Numbered from the stretch's first letter, positions 37,817-49,365 are shown. The stretch is 64,000 nt of DNA from Udeniomyces pyricola (GCA_039545295.1 BCIK01000028.1:226760-290759), one strand, 5' to 3'. Notes: generated by a model not told the origin, from the sequence alone. Translations and numbers: made by a program.

Positions 37817-40057
37817 AACAAGTATTCGCAAGGATTTAGGCCAACAGACTGACCTGATCTCTGGCGAGAGAAAGGACCCGAGCGTGTTTAATGGGCGTAT
37901 ACAGAGGGGCCGAAGAGAACTTGAGCGAAATACTGAGAATGGCAGAGTATAGAAGAGGGGAGAGTGATCGGATGCGGTCGTGGGTGTGAATGACGGGATC
38001 AAGAAGATAGATGTTTGGATTGATGTTTTCGTGAAAGCTAGCCGATCACAGAGCAAAGATGATCATGTGGCGGGAACGTTAGCCTCTCTAAAACGCTGCC
38101 GGTCGATAAGCAAAGCGAGTAGCAGGTTGCACTCACAAATTGATGAGGCCATGAGCTTCTCGAAGGGTAAGGATGCCAGTGCTGACGGGATCTTGTGTCC
38201 ATATCTCCATCTGCCGCTTCTTGCCTTTCGCTTCGTCCTCGTCATCCCGAACGGCTGGACTGCCAGGAGGTCTAACAGGTGCAAGGAGCCGCTTAAGGGA
38301 TGATGACGAGCGAGAGGTGGGGCCAATGTCATCGAGTTGAAGCGTGTCCGTCGCCGACACAAACGTCGCAGGTGCGGTATGACGGATCGAAGAAGACGGA
38401 TGAAGAGCGAGATTCGAGAGAGGATGATTGAAGGGTGGAAGATGAGGAAAGGATGAAGGATTTGAGTGATCGTATGGGTATGACGAAGGTTGTGAGGCGG
38501 GAAATGACGCGTTTGATGCGGAGGAGGTTAGCCCGTTAGGCTGTTGCTGCTGTCGCATGTATCGATCGTAAAAGGAAGAGGATGAAGGCTGTTGACCCTG
38601 ATCGTAAACAGCGCCTGAGTGAAGCTGGGAAGCCGAAGACGAGGCAGCTGGCTGCGGATGATGAGGTGGGGGATAGTATTGCTGATGATGGTGCTCAGAA
38701 ATCGGAGCTGAGACATTGCCTGCCAAGGACTTGCCAGCCGACGAAGAGGACGACGTGGCTTGCGGATGAATCGTGATAGATTGGCTCGAGATGGGCTGAG
38801 CGTATGACATCGGTGGAAGGGGAAACGAGGGCGACGCGAGCGCCAGCGAGGTCTGAGATCGAATCGATGTGTCGCCAAAAACGCCCGGAGGAGCTGGTTG
38901 AAGGATCTGTTGAGGATGGTGTGACCAAAGGGAGACAGAGCTTCTTGTGAGGGAGGGTGATCGGCTTGGGTATTGACTGTGATTGGGCGTCGAGTTGACA
39001 CTCCACCCGTTGCCGCCGCCGTACGAGGTGCTGGCCCACTGATGACTGGAGTCTTCATGTCCATCCTGTGATTCATCATCAAGTGCATCATCTTCACTGA
39101 CAGCTTGACTACTGCTCCGGCCTGCGCTGCTTCCTTGTGCCAGAAAAGTAGCATCCTCCCCCTTGCTTGTCCCTCTGCCCCTGTTCTTTCCGGCTCCCTT
39201 TGAGCTGCTCCTTCCAGCGATATGTTTGCTTGGTCCTCCATCAGAAGGCGATTTTTTCCTCTTCTGAAGATCTCGAGCCGCTCGGGCCTCGTCGAGCATC
39301 CTTGCGGCTTCATCGACATTCGGCAGACCCAACGATGGGTTTTGCTCCTTTTCCTTGACAAGAATTCCATAGGCCGAGCGCATGCGCATATACGCTTTTG
39401 TGGGATCGGACAGTCTGGCGAAGTTGATCATATTTGGAGTTTATCATGTTCAAATTTGAGTATGTAGACAAGAGGGTTGTGAGTCTTGCGTAGCTGGCAA
39501 TGAACCTCACTGCAAGATGAAGGAGAAGAGGTGAAACGGAGTACGCACCTCGTTCCGACCTTGCGACCGCGCTTGTGGTCTTCAACAATACACTCTGCAC
39601 CGGCCTTGACACATTTGGCACACCGACTATCGTTCGGACTAGGTCCCGGACATTTTGCCTAATTGCCGAAGATCAACGAACGGTGAGTGAGCGTGGACGG
39701 AGCGAGGTCAGGTAAGGAGAGGAAGGGAAGAGGAAAGAAGGGGGAGAGGTTGATAGCTAGACGCGACGTTCTGGCCGGAACGAAGAACATGAGTCGTGGG
39801 GAGACTGACGCAAGGAAGAGGATGTTACCTTGAGAGACCTGCATCGTTTACAAGCTCTGATGCGAGAAGCGAGAGTAGGTTAGGCCAGACTCAGCGTGAA
39901 GACCGGATGAGTGCGGCTAACAGATGACAAAGGGCTGCGCGACGGAGAGGCGTTGGAGATCGAGAAGGAAGACGTACTGCTTGACCTTGGACCCGTCAGT
40001 GTCGGTGGTGACGGGCGAGAGGGAAGCGTGCTGTTGAGAGTGGCCAGCCTTTGGCAT
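35529..40057 (-). CDS. Zn2Cys6 binuclear-cluster transcription factor
   Basis: Start at 40057 (MPKAGHSQQHASLSPV). Exon 1 ends KVKQ and splices to ACKRCRSLK, then to KCPGPSPNDSRCAKC and VKAGAEC: the six cysteines of a fungal Zn2Cys6 DNA-binding domain. A basic linker EDHKRGRKVGTR follows. A long Ser/Gln/Pro/His-rich exon (39431-38133) ends GILTLREAHGLIN. The regulatory domain typical of this class follows: FFHENINPNIYLLDPVIHTH, LLYSAILSISLKF, GVQALCLMTEFRESSDENGY, HYWLFNADRR and HHWLFQAFREPRSESVEERE. The C-terminal exon is Ser/Pro-rich with an acidic, Trp-containing end (ELFAWSPETGSWWMEGGMLD) that may activate transcription. Target genes cannot be inferred. One intron carries a 31-base A run (T on the coding strand). 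Confidence 0.88.
37785..37815. repeat. Poly-A tract, 31 bases (poly-T on the gene strand)
   Basis: Lies in an intron of the Zn2Cys6 gene, between the exon ending ARDQ and the exon starting ILRIFADNEK, as an extreme polypyrimidine tract. Length is prone to sequencing slippage. Confidence 0.9.
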
Positions 40058-40510
40058 GGTGGGCAAGTGCGTTTGGAGGGATGGGAGCGTGGGACTGGAT
40101 ATGTGGACCGGATGCAAGGTGGATGGACTGATGGACCGATGGACCAATAGACCATTGGACTAGTGGACTGATAGATTATAATTCCACCGGTGCTGTTGTT
40201 GCAACGTACCGATGAGGGCAATTGAACGTTGAGGCAGAGATTCATTTCATCAGGACCAAACACATTATATTAATCAACCGATATCCAAATACTATCAATC
40301 CTGCTCAACACGTCTATATAACATAAAAGTGTACTGCCGTAGTACATATCATCCATCGTCCATCGTTTACATTCCACTCTTCATCAACCACGTCAAAGCA
40401 CGCGAAAACCCAATCGGAGATCAGGCACCACTTTTTGCTCTAGCAAGCAAACGAGACATACATATATAACATCGACTGCAATCAGTCCATCGGCTATATA
40501 CCATATATCA
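40058..40510. promoter_or_regulatory. Upstream region of the Zn2Cys6 gene
   Basis: 453 bases between the start of the Zn2Cys6 gene and the 3' end of the SLC35F5-like gene. It contains degenerate GGAC(T/C)GAT repeats at about 40121-40175 and short TA-rich motifs near 40310 and 40460. No exon was seen. Confidence 0.4.
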
Positions 40511-42493
40511 TCATCCATCGTCCACCGTTACGTCCCGTCCCCCGACCAAACGCTCCTCCTCACCCGACCCCCGTTGTCTATCAAACCTATCGCTGCTGCT
40601 CGACAGGGCCGAGAGCCGCTCGTCTCGTTGCTCCGCCACCAGGTCAGCCACCAGGATGCCAAACGCAGCGCAAACCAAACCTCCACCTAGCAAGGTCTCT
40701 GCCGAAAGCTGCCGGACAACCATCAGATTCAGGAGTCAGCTGATCTGCCTCAAACTCTCCACGTCCCAACCGGCTCGAGAAGGAACCAAACTAGAATAGA
40801 ACACAACTCCTCACCGAAGCCGATACGATGCAGTAATCCGTAAGAGCGACAAGGAGAATCGTCAAGAGATTTCCGACGGATGCCACGACAGGTCCCCATG
40901 CACTCAGCAGAAACAAAAAGGTTGCGTTGAATCCTATCCCCATCAGACAGACGGCGCCCAACGCCAGCCACTGGGATAGTTTTGAGGGTAAATCGAAGAT
41001 CTCCCAGCCCATATAGTGAAGGAACGGGATGGGCAAGGCGAGAAGAGGGATAGTGAGGAGGCCCGTCAACGAGAGAAGAAAGGTTGTATGGAGAGCAAAG
41101 GGTAGGGTTGGAGTCGGGGCAGAAGATGACCGAATATGGGCGGGCTGAGGGAGGGAGAAATACTTTTTGTAAATGACCTGGTGGGTAGAAGATCGAACAA
41201 AGGATCAGGGCGTGGCACGACACATGAAAGAGAAAGCTTAGCATAGCGAAAACACTGATCAAGGTCAGTCGGCCCTACCTCGTAGAATCCATAAGAAGCG
41301 GCTCCAACCACCGCCATGATATTTCCTAACGGTGTATCCTGTCGCTCTTGATCACTTTTTTCTTTGCCTCGACTACCGAGGGCGACGACAAAGACACCCA
41401 TACCGGCCAAAGCGACTGCTGAGAGTTTCAAAGGCTGAAACGAATTGGAACGCGATCGGGGAAGGAGCAGCACGCTGAAGAGGTAGCAAAAGAGTGTTGA
41501 GGTATTGTAGATGGCTGTAAGACTTGTCATAGATGTCAGAGACACTGAGAGATACCACCTGGCGACCCATGATGAAGGCAAGATGAGGAGAGGTAGACGC
41601 AAGGTATCGGTCAAATTCGCCAGGGAAGATATCACAATCTTTAGGGTCAGGTTCGTCGCTATGGAATCGAAGTCGTACAGCAAGACAGCGAGCACAACTT
41701 ACAGACCAGCTGGGATACTCATCAGACCAGCCATGATTGATCCAACTACGGCGAGCTTCCTCATCTCGTCTAGATTCAATCCCCCGAGCTTCTGCCCGTT
41801 CCTTGCCGACAATGGCGTCTCGGCTTTCTTTTCGCCTGACGGACGCCAAAGGTCATCCATCTGCCCGTTAATGACTTGGGTAAAGTCGAAGAGGAGATCC
41901 TTGAAGGAGCCAGAGGCGGCGTGGGAGGTGAAGGAGAGGATGGCCAGGTGCAGAGGAAATAGCAGCGCAAACGAGGAGTGTGCGAACCAGAGCGTGAGGA
42001 AGGGTTTGTGATAGCCTGCGAAGAAGAGATATGCATGGTTATGACGAAGAGTGTTGCTGTCAGTGCGATTGGAGCCCCATATACATGCTCAGCTCAATGG
42101 TTGGTATCCACGAGATACAGCTTACCGAGTGTCGTTTGAAGGTACTGCGCAAGGGAATCGAAGTGATCCAACGAAGACGGAATCCAGAAAAGAATGATTG
42201 ACCAGGTAGATATAAGGCACCGCTTCGTCGTGACAGACAGTGTGCCCAGATGAGAGAGCTAACCTGCGCCATCTCAGACTATGAGGAAATGGCGGACGAG
42301 TGAGGCAAGGGGGATTTCAATCAACGTTCAATCAAGGGGCCCTTGGACGATAAAGGGCGCGGCGTGACTGGGCCGGAACGTAGCATGCAAAGCTGGAGCT
42401 GGCATGACGTACCTGAGTCACGAAACAGACCAGCGAAACAATGAAGAGGATGATGGCCGGGAGACCCCCCGGTATAAAAGATAGCAAGGTCAT
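40511..42493 (-). CDS. SLC35F5-like drug/metabolite transporter superfamily protein
   Basis: Ten-helix DMT-superfamily membrane protein, closest in pattern to SLC35F5 and yeast YML018C/Thi74 (vacuolar or Golgi membrane, substrate uncertain). Start at 42493: MTLLSFIPGGLPAIILFIVS, LVCFVTQ. A 15-base microexon (42278-42264, SEMAQ) follows, then YLQTTLG joined to YHKPFLTLWFAHSSF; the family has the same ...YLF..YDKPFF layout. Later blocks are KLAVVGSIMAGLMSIPAG, ARWYLSVSLTSMTSLTAIYN with TSTLFCYLFSVLLL, LAGMGVFVVALGSRG, IMAVVGAASYGFYEV, WLALGAVCLMGIGFNATFLF and WGPVVASVGNLLTILLVALT. The hydrophilic C-terminus ends VGGRDVTVDDG. A long loop (QVINGQMDDLWRPSGEKKAE) follows helix 2, as in other members. 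Confidence 0.85.
42264..42278 (-). other. 15-base microexon of the SLC35F5-like gene
   Basis: Reads TCTGAGATGGCGCAG (SEMAQ) on the minus strand, flanked by a TAG acceptor and a GTTAGC donor. Phase 0 on both sides; it restores the conserved join FVTQ-SEMAQ-YLQ. Confidence 0.75.
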
Positions 42494-42781
42494 GGGGAAT
42501 GTCTTTGGTCACTGTCCACAGTCAACGACGATCATCAAGGAAGGATCAGATCAGATCGTCATGAGAGCCGGCGTGGGCAATCCCGAATCGAGGGACAGCC
42601 ATGGCGAGCGTCATAGATCCGAATGCTAATTAAGTGATTTATTTCATCATTTTTTCGCGTCAGGACTTTTGGTACAACGTTAGTTTTATGGCGCACATCT
42701 CTTCCAGCACGCTTATACATATCGAACAGTCTGCATGTGTTCATTGCAGATGGAGCATCAAAGACATCCAGAAATCATACA

Positions 42782-44112
42782 TCAAGCTTCCTTCGAATCC
42801 TCCGGACGCTGCCATATGACCGACCCTGTCTTTCGATCAACCGCCCGAAGGAAGTACTGCCTGCTGATCGTCCCCGGCGTCTGTGGATGCCCGGGTGAAA
42901 GCAGTACCGAGTTGGCCGAGAGGAAGAGTGGGACCGAATCTGCCGGATGCGCAGGAGCCACACGTAAGTCTCAATGCATCCGATTTCCATCATGCGGATG
43001 CACACCCAGCCAGAACCTCATCATATGCTTACCAGCGAGAAGGCGTGGAACGTCAAGGTAGATGTATAGCGTCGACTGGTTTCGAATACCGGAGACAGTC
43101 TTCTTCGTCGGTCCTTTAGGCTCGGCTTGGTTCTCTGCAGACAACGCGGACGAGCCGACAACTTCGAGCGGGACCGGTATGCTCTGTGGAGGAGTCGAGA
43201 GGGCCATGTGTATATGCTGTCGATTCATCTTTGAGAGGCCTTGTTCGTCTGTACCATCGTAGAGGAGTCAGCTGCGGTCTCAATCAAGCTCTCGCCTATA
43301 GTGATCGTCTTACCATCGTGCTGGATGTTGCTCCCTATCCAACTCAATTATCTTCGACTTAGGTGTGCTCACAGATTGTGTCCCAAAGCTCCTGACGAGT
43401 CCCATGTACTGCTTCACCTGCATCTTCCGCACGCTCAACCTTGATCATGGTGTCCTCTATAGCGTCGACCTTGATTGAATGTCCCTGGTTCGCCCGGATC
43501 CACCATTGACCAGCTTCGCTCGCGCCAGTTGCAGTGACCGCATCATCCCCAGAGTTTACTGTCACCTGAGCAGGAGCGGGGATTACGTCAAGAGCCTTCT
43601 CGGCGGACAAAGCAGAGTTAGGGGCTGACGACGTATCGGAGGCAAAGACGAGCGAGAAGCGCGACTTGGCGTCCGAGGCTACCATATCCGTCAGGAGTTG
43701 ATGGGTGAGCAGAGATTGCTGAGTTTGTGGATCAGTAAAAGACCTATGCGATGCCTAACTAAAGCCGTCCCCATGGACCAAACACGTCAGCTCAGGCCGA
43801 CTGAGGGATAAGCTGCCGGTCTGGCGTGAGAGCGAGATATATGAGAGTAAAAAGCACACGGACAAGGGCCTGAACTGGGAGGTAGCCATCTGTCCTCATG
43901 ACCCCTGCGAGACCTTCTTTGGCGGCCCCGTGACGAAGGAGGTAAGAAACGGTCTTGGAGATCTTGACAGGCAGAGGATCCTTCGGCAAACCGCGCAGTT
44001 TGGACGACTGCTGAGGCGGTTTCGGGACTTTGACCGATTTCGAGGCTTTAGGTTTCGGTGGTGGACGAGTGTCGGGATGGGTGGAGACGTTTACGACGGT
44101 TTGGTCTGACAT
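42782..44112 (-). CDS. TPT1: tRNA 2'-phosphotransferase (Tpt1/KptA)
   Basis: Last enzyme of fungal tRNA splicing: transfers the splice-junction 2'-phosphate to NAD+, giving ADP-ribose 1'',2''-cyclic phosphate. Start at 44112 (MSDQTVVNVSTHP) chosen over a longer in-frame start because the preceding residues look like leader. A Pro/Lys-rich tail leads to VKISKTVSYLLRHGA, MRTDGYLPVQALV (winged-helix lobe), WWIRANQGHSIKVDAI, EAVHGTRQELWDTI, MNRQHIHMALS and STLYIYLDVPRLLA. The C-terminal exon gives VPLFLSANSVLLSPG and PGTISRQYFLRAVDRKTG, ending PEDSKEA. The Arg-His-Arg catalytic set expected for the family is present in RHG, QGHS and NRQHIH. The domain carries an insert between KSRFSLVFASD and the QGHS block (an Ala/Pro-rich loop) longer than in yeast. 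Confidence 0.92.
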
Positions 44113-44696
44113 GAAGGGCAGGGATGTGCAAGAAAAAGAGAGAGACAGGCAGAGAATCCGAGGAGGAAAGGGAGGGCGGAAGGACGAGACTCGGCTAATG
44201 GTTGGCAAACGAAAGCCAAACTAAAGGTGTCGATTATAAGATTCAAGAAACTAGATATCATCAAGATCGATTGTACGTTTGACATTTGACAGCTGTACTG
44301 TGTGTTACTGTGTGATTCACATGTTCACATGTTCACATGTTCACACGCAACTTGACACCCCATTGCTTGGTCGTTCCAATACAATTTGTTTGGTTCAGAA
44401 CGAGCGTACAGATCAATCAACCCATATTGGTACAACGACACCCCTCGAACCGTTTCTTTTCCTTGAAGCAGGCCGATCGCGGTGGCCATGGCACTGATCC
44501 CACACTTACGTGTTGTATTGTCCGCAGCGGTAGCCTCGCCTTATTATGTCGACATCCTCCTTTCAACCACCACCCTCTACTGATTCTCAGTTCAATCCCA
44601 CCACCACCACGCTTTGTCGACTCCAATCAGGCCCCAGAACTCTGCTTCAACGGCGTTCAACGTTTCACCTCAAACTACCCGGCTGATCTAATCGTT
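44113..44696. promoter_or_regulatory. Divergent promoter region, TPT1 / SVOP-like transporter
   Basis: 584 bases between divergent starts. It holds a tandem octamer array (44316-44347); the last 200 bases before the plus-strand ATG are C-rich and leader-like. No exon was seen. Confidence 0.5.
44316..44347. repeat. Tandem octamer TTCACATG, three perfect copies plus one variant
   Basis: Three exact TTCACATG units and a fourth, TTCACACG, in the shared promoter region. Confidence 0.9.
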
Positions 44697-47600
44697 ATGT
44701 CTCCTTCTTCCCTCCGAGCTGATGCTCCCCGATATGTACGCGTTCCCTCGTACCGACTCTCGACGCTGAGCACGACTCGGACCGACCTCGACGACGACAC
44801 AGAAGATCGGAATCCCTTTGACGACCTCGAATCCTACGACAACGAAGATGCCGGAGATGACTCAACCAAGAGAAGGCGAAACAGGAACGGTGAGGGTAAA
44901 GGCTTGGAAGGGATCATCGACGCCATCGGCATGGGTCAGTCACTAGCAAGCCTCGCTCTGTCCTGAAGATTTGCTTCGAGACTCAATCGATTGCTCAAAG
45001 ATATATGTATTGAATGAATTCTTGACCTCGTATCATATAGGAAGATATCGTTCGTCCCCTTGCCTATGAAGTAGGCGCCAAGGGTAAAAGACTGTTGCTC
45101 TTTTGAACCTGACGCTGTTTGATACCTTCTTCTAACCCCTCATTGATCAGAATGGAGACTACTCGTGAGTCCGCTTGAAACTTCATGACAGTATAGACTA
45201 AAGTTATCTGCGAGGCATCAATTACACCTCTGATGCGCCCATTCCTCGGTCATAGATCCTCTGTGGTCTAGGTTGGCTATGCGACAACATGTATCTCTGC
45301 TGTCTTGGTGCGGCCAATGCTTAATTCACTCATCCCTGGTTGAAATTCATCTCAGTTCGATTGGTAATACTAAATTTTCTCAAATGTTCCCCAGCCATCA
45401 TCCTTCCGCGCGTTCAAGATCATTTTCTACTCAGCTCCGCGCAAATCGCTACCTTATCTGCTTCTATGTTCCTCGGGATGATGCTCGGCGCGATCGGTTG
45501 GGGGTCTTCATCCGACACTTTTGGTCGCACAGTCCCCTTCAATGCGACACTGGCTTTGACGGGCATCTTTGGACTTGCATCGAGTTACGCTCAGTCGTTC
45601 ACGGCATTAAGAGTCTGGGTGTTTTTGCTTGGAACTGCTGTTGGTGGATCAATGCCGACGGATGGGACGAGTAGGTCTCTCCCCAAATTGATCATCACAC
45701 GTTTAGGCCAGTTGATTATCGTTACTCAAGCTTGCCATGTTATAACCTGTCTCCAACAGTCTTCATTGAGAACTGTCCCGTCCAATACCAATTCATTGTG
45801 CGTTTCATGGCCTCGACTTCTCTGACGTTGCACACCTTGTCTTGGACCACACCTGATATATTTGCCTTACGTTTTGCTTCTACACAATTTCCTAGTTGAC
45901 TGGTCTCTCAGTCTTCTTTAGCCTTGGAGCCATCATCTCGTCACTCCTCGGACTGCTCGTCATCCCCACCAACTCTTGCCCCGAAGGCTCCCTCGATGGA
46001 GTAGTCTGCGACGTCAATGTGGAAAACAAAGGCTGGCGATACTTGCTAAGGATACTCGGAGCCCTCGTAAGTTTTTGCTTTTCCCTTTTGACCGGGTGTT
46101 TCATTTAAGACGGCTTTTGCGGATTAAGCACCATCCAGGTTTGTCAGAATTACCAATGCTGACCGAATAAGATAATTTGCATCTGGCCTTCCCTCCCTTG
46201 CCTCTTACCTCTCTGACCTCTGTTTCTCTATTCACCAGACTCTCATCATGTTCGCATGTCGACTGTTTCTCTTTCGCCTTCGCGAGTCCCCTCGCTTTCT
46301 CGTCACTACTGGCAAACCCGAGGAAGCGTTGCAGGTTCTTCGTCAGATCGCGTCATACAACGGGGATGTTATTGAGATAGACCTGGACGACATTGTCATT
46401 TCGGCGAGCTCACCCCCGTTCAGCGAATCTCTGTCTAGTGTTATCCCAGACGAGGGAGATGCTACTCCAAAAGCAGAGGAAGGTCTTATCAATAGCTCGT
46501 CCACTTTACCTTTGGCTTATCACTCCACCGCCTCAAACGAGCCACGCCCTCAATTTCCCTTCAAGACACCGACCCGCGAGCAATCGCTCCAGATGGCAGG
46601 CGAGATACAATCATCCCTCGAGGCACCCCCTCCGGCTTCGTCGGATATCAGTGAGAACCCTCCACATAGCAGGGGGCTTTTACGACCAGGCCCGAGCCGC
46701 ATGGGCAGCCGCAGTCCTCTGGCCGGTACATTCAGCCCGAAACGAGAGCCACCACGGTCTACGCGAGGAAGACGAGATGAGAGAACAGGTGGTGGACTTA
46801 TGGGATGGATCCAAGACGGCCCGGTTGGAGATATAGGGCATAAGATGGAGGGACTGTTTGTGAAAGACTGGAGGGTGACGACGGTGCTTGTGTGGATCAT
46901 TTGGGCTGCTATGTCATTGGGTACGCATTTGTTATCTTGTTGGATCCTCCTGCTTGAGCTTGATCCGTGGACACAACGGCTGATCTGTTTCCGACGTTCG
47001 ATTCAATTGTGTTGATGTGCAGCATACACTATGGTCTGTCCTCTCTCGTTCTTGTTCCTCCCTCCCTTGACTTTGCTCCACTCTCGTTCCTCAATCGAAG
47101 ATTACTAAACCCCTTGGATCTTATCCTACAAATTGTTCAGTTCAATTCTTTCCTTCCTATCCTCCTCGAAGATCGTGTCGATCATACATCTGCCAAGAGC
47201 AGTCGCGTCGAATCTCTGGAGGAGCTCGTCTTGTACAACATTGCCGGATGTCCTGGTGCCCTTGTACGCCAACTCATTCATGCCAGGCAGAATCAGTCTC
47301 ATACTTTTTGATCTTTCAAAGAATTTGGGATCTCATTCACTTCATGGCCAATCCATGTTGCTTGAAACCTTTACTTCCCTTCTTCTCATCCTCGGCTTCG
47401 GCTCTGACTTCTTCAGCTCGGTGCTTACATGATTGAGACCCCATTTGGCCGACGCAAGACGCTAGGGTCTTTGACGATCCTCACCTCCCTCGCCACCCTC
47501 GCCTTTTCCATGGTCGAGACCAAAGCTGGCGTGATTGTCTCATCCATGGCCATCAGCGTCTCTGGGGCAGCTATGTGTAAGTGACAGATATGATCGAGCC

Positions 47601-48157
47601 AGATCAGCCAGGAGGCTTGCTTTCGATCTCTTATATGATCATGTCGAGGCCTCCACAGTTATGAATACTGATTTTCTCGACGAAATTCAACTTTATATCG
47701 ATTGCTATGGCGTGCTTTGTTCTGTAGATGCTGTACTCTATGGTTTGACCCCGGAGCTATTTACCGTTAAGATTCGAGGAACCGCTACGGGAACTGCCGC
47801 TGCCATGTCTCGACTGTATGTCGTCCCTGAATACTTCTGCATACTGTCCTTGTGAAGCTTCTGCTTGATGACATATCCGGTTGGCGCTTTTTCGCCATCT
47901 CGTTTTTTATTTACCTCTTCCCGCCTTATCAATACCGTCTTTCGCTCAGAACGGGAATCATTGCTCCCCTCCTCACTGGTCGGCTGTTGACACTGAGCCG
48001 ATCGTTCCCTCTTTGGACGAGCAGCGCCGTCTTTGTGCTTGCTGGAGCATGTGCCTTCGCGTTGCCTTATGAACGAGCAGAAGACGTAGAGAGACAGGGA
48101 CAAGTACGAGGGGATGAAATGCGAGGAACTGAAAGATCAGAGGGGTCGATCGTATAG
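44697..48157 (+). CDS. SVOP/SV2-type MFS transporter
   Basis: Twelve-helix MFS protein of the synaptic-vesicle-2-related (SVOP) type found across fungi; substrate unknown. Start at 44697 (MSPSSLRADAPRYVRVPSYR). The first exons are tiny: exon 1 ends 44934, then 45041-45049 (9 bases) and 45151-45164 (14 bases), rebuilding the hallmark IGMGRYQWRLL, followed by ILCGLGWLCDNMYL and LAIILPRVQDHF. Further signatures: GMMLGAIGWGSSSDTFGRT, GTAVGGSMPTDGT, FIENCP, SPRFLVTTGKPEEALQVLRQ, AAMSLAYTMFNSFLPILLE, IETPFGRRKTLGSL, YGLTPELFTVKIRGTATGTA and GIIAPLLTGRLL. A cytosolic Ser/Pro-rich loop of nearly 190 residues sits between the two six-helix halves. The 9-base exon is followed by a GTTCGT donor. Stop at 48155-48157. 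Confidence 0.88.
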
Positions 48158-48591
48158 AAGGCTCAAAAGCGTTTTAGGCGAGAAAAGCAGGGAGAACGAT
48201 GATCATTGTAGACGATTGTATGAATGGCACGCTCGATCAGCTCTAACGATCTCTGCCTCTGATGGCATTTTCAACGAGGTCGTGTACAAACTCAAATAAA
48301 GTAGGACAATTTGGTCGCAGTGGCCATGAATGCCATTCAAAGAACGAACGAAGCACTGACAGCGTGCAGAATAACATATATATATATACAGATACTGGAA
48401 GTCTGGCATAGGATCGAGGGTGCAAGTCATGAACAGAACGGGTTACCATGGATACAGTGATGGGAATCAAGACAAAAACCGAAGATAAACCAAGCATAGA
48501 GAGAAGGAAATTATACAAAGAATAAAGCAAGAAGAGGACAAGCAAACAAGGTCAAACAGATACAATCCCTTTCTCCTCGTTCTTTGAAGCT
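48158..48591. other. Convergent 3' spacer
   Basis: 434 bases between the SVOP-like and Ser/Gly-rich genes, with a short TA repeat near 48376-48388. Nothing coding was seen. Confidence 0.5.
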
Positions 48592-49365
48592 CTAGATCAA
48601 CCAGGCGATGACCGTCAATCCGGCACCGACCCCTAAACTCTTCCCAATCCATCTTGTTTGGTCTCCAGCCGAGACTTCGTCGCGATCGCACAGGCACGAG
48701 CCACCGTTTTGGACGCATTCCGTTGCGTTTCCGCCGTCTGTCCCACAGGCTTGATCGAGACTGCTGCTGTCCGTCGCGTTGGCCTCAGGGAGCTGGGTCG
48801 CGTTCGCCTGGGCACGAATGGTGTCGTTGTAAGGTTGAGTGGAGCATTGACAGGAGCCATAGTGATGGTAGACACCATAGCCACCTGCGAGAAGTCCAGG
48901 GTAGAGGAAGAGAGGGTAAGGGTAGATGCCTCCACGGGAGGCAGGGACGATCGTTCCGGAGGAACCTCGGTAAGAAGAGGCGGATGAGCCGGAACTGGAG
49001 GAACCACCTGGTTTGTTTGAGGAGGAAGAGGAACCGGGGTTGGAGGATGAGGACTTGGAAGAACTCGAGGAGGAAGAGGAAGAGCCCGATTTGGAGGAGG
49101 AGGAGGAGCCCGATTTGGAAGAGCCTGAGGATGAGGATGAGCCGCGGGACGAACCGGAAGACTTTCCACTAGACGAGCGACCTCCCCCTCCTCCTCGACC
49201 GCCGCCACCGCCAAAGCCAAAATTGTCGATCGAGGGGAACGAGAGATCAGAGGTGTTGATGCCGTTGGCTGCGAAAGACGAGGCGCTCGGGGCGACGGCC
49301 GGAAGGGCCGTGACGATAGTGCATACTGAAGAAAGTAGGAGGAGAAAGGTCGGTAGGAAATACAT
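48592..49365 (-). CDS. Secreted Ser/Gly-rich Cys-containing protein, probably GPI-anchored
   Basis: Uninterrupted frame of 257 residues, unusual here because it has no intron. Start at 49365 gives a signal peptide (MYFLPTFLLLLSSVCTIVTA, cleavage near ALPA). Then come a glycine block (FGFGGGGGRGGGGG) and about 80 residues of Ser with Gly, Lys and Asn. After SSYRGSSGTIVPASRGGIYP comes a Tyr/Leu-rich piece (YPLFLYPGLLAGGYGVYHHY) and a Cys-rich region (CQC, DQACGT, ATECVQNGGSCLC) with several N-glycosylation sites. The C-terminus KSLGVGAGLTVIAWLI is a hydrophobic tail as expected for GPI attachment. Likely a cell-wall or surface protein; function unknown. Confidence 0.72.
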   Translation of the reverse strand: MYFLPTFLLLLSSVCTIVTALPAVAPSASSFAANGINTSDLSFPSIDNFGFGGGGGRGGGGGRSSSGKSSGSSRGSSSSSGSSKSGSSSSSKSGSSSSSSSSSKSSSSNPGSSSSSNKPGGSSSSGSSASSYRGSSGTIVPASRGGIYPYPLFLYPGLLAGGYGVYHHYGSCQCSTQPYNDTIRAQANATQLPEANATDSSSLDQACGTDGGNATECVQNGGSCLCDRDEVSAGDQTRWIGKSLGVGAGLTVIAWLI

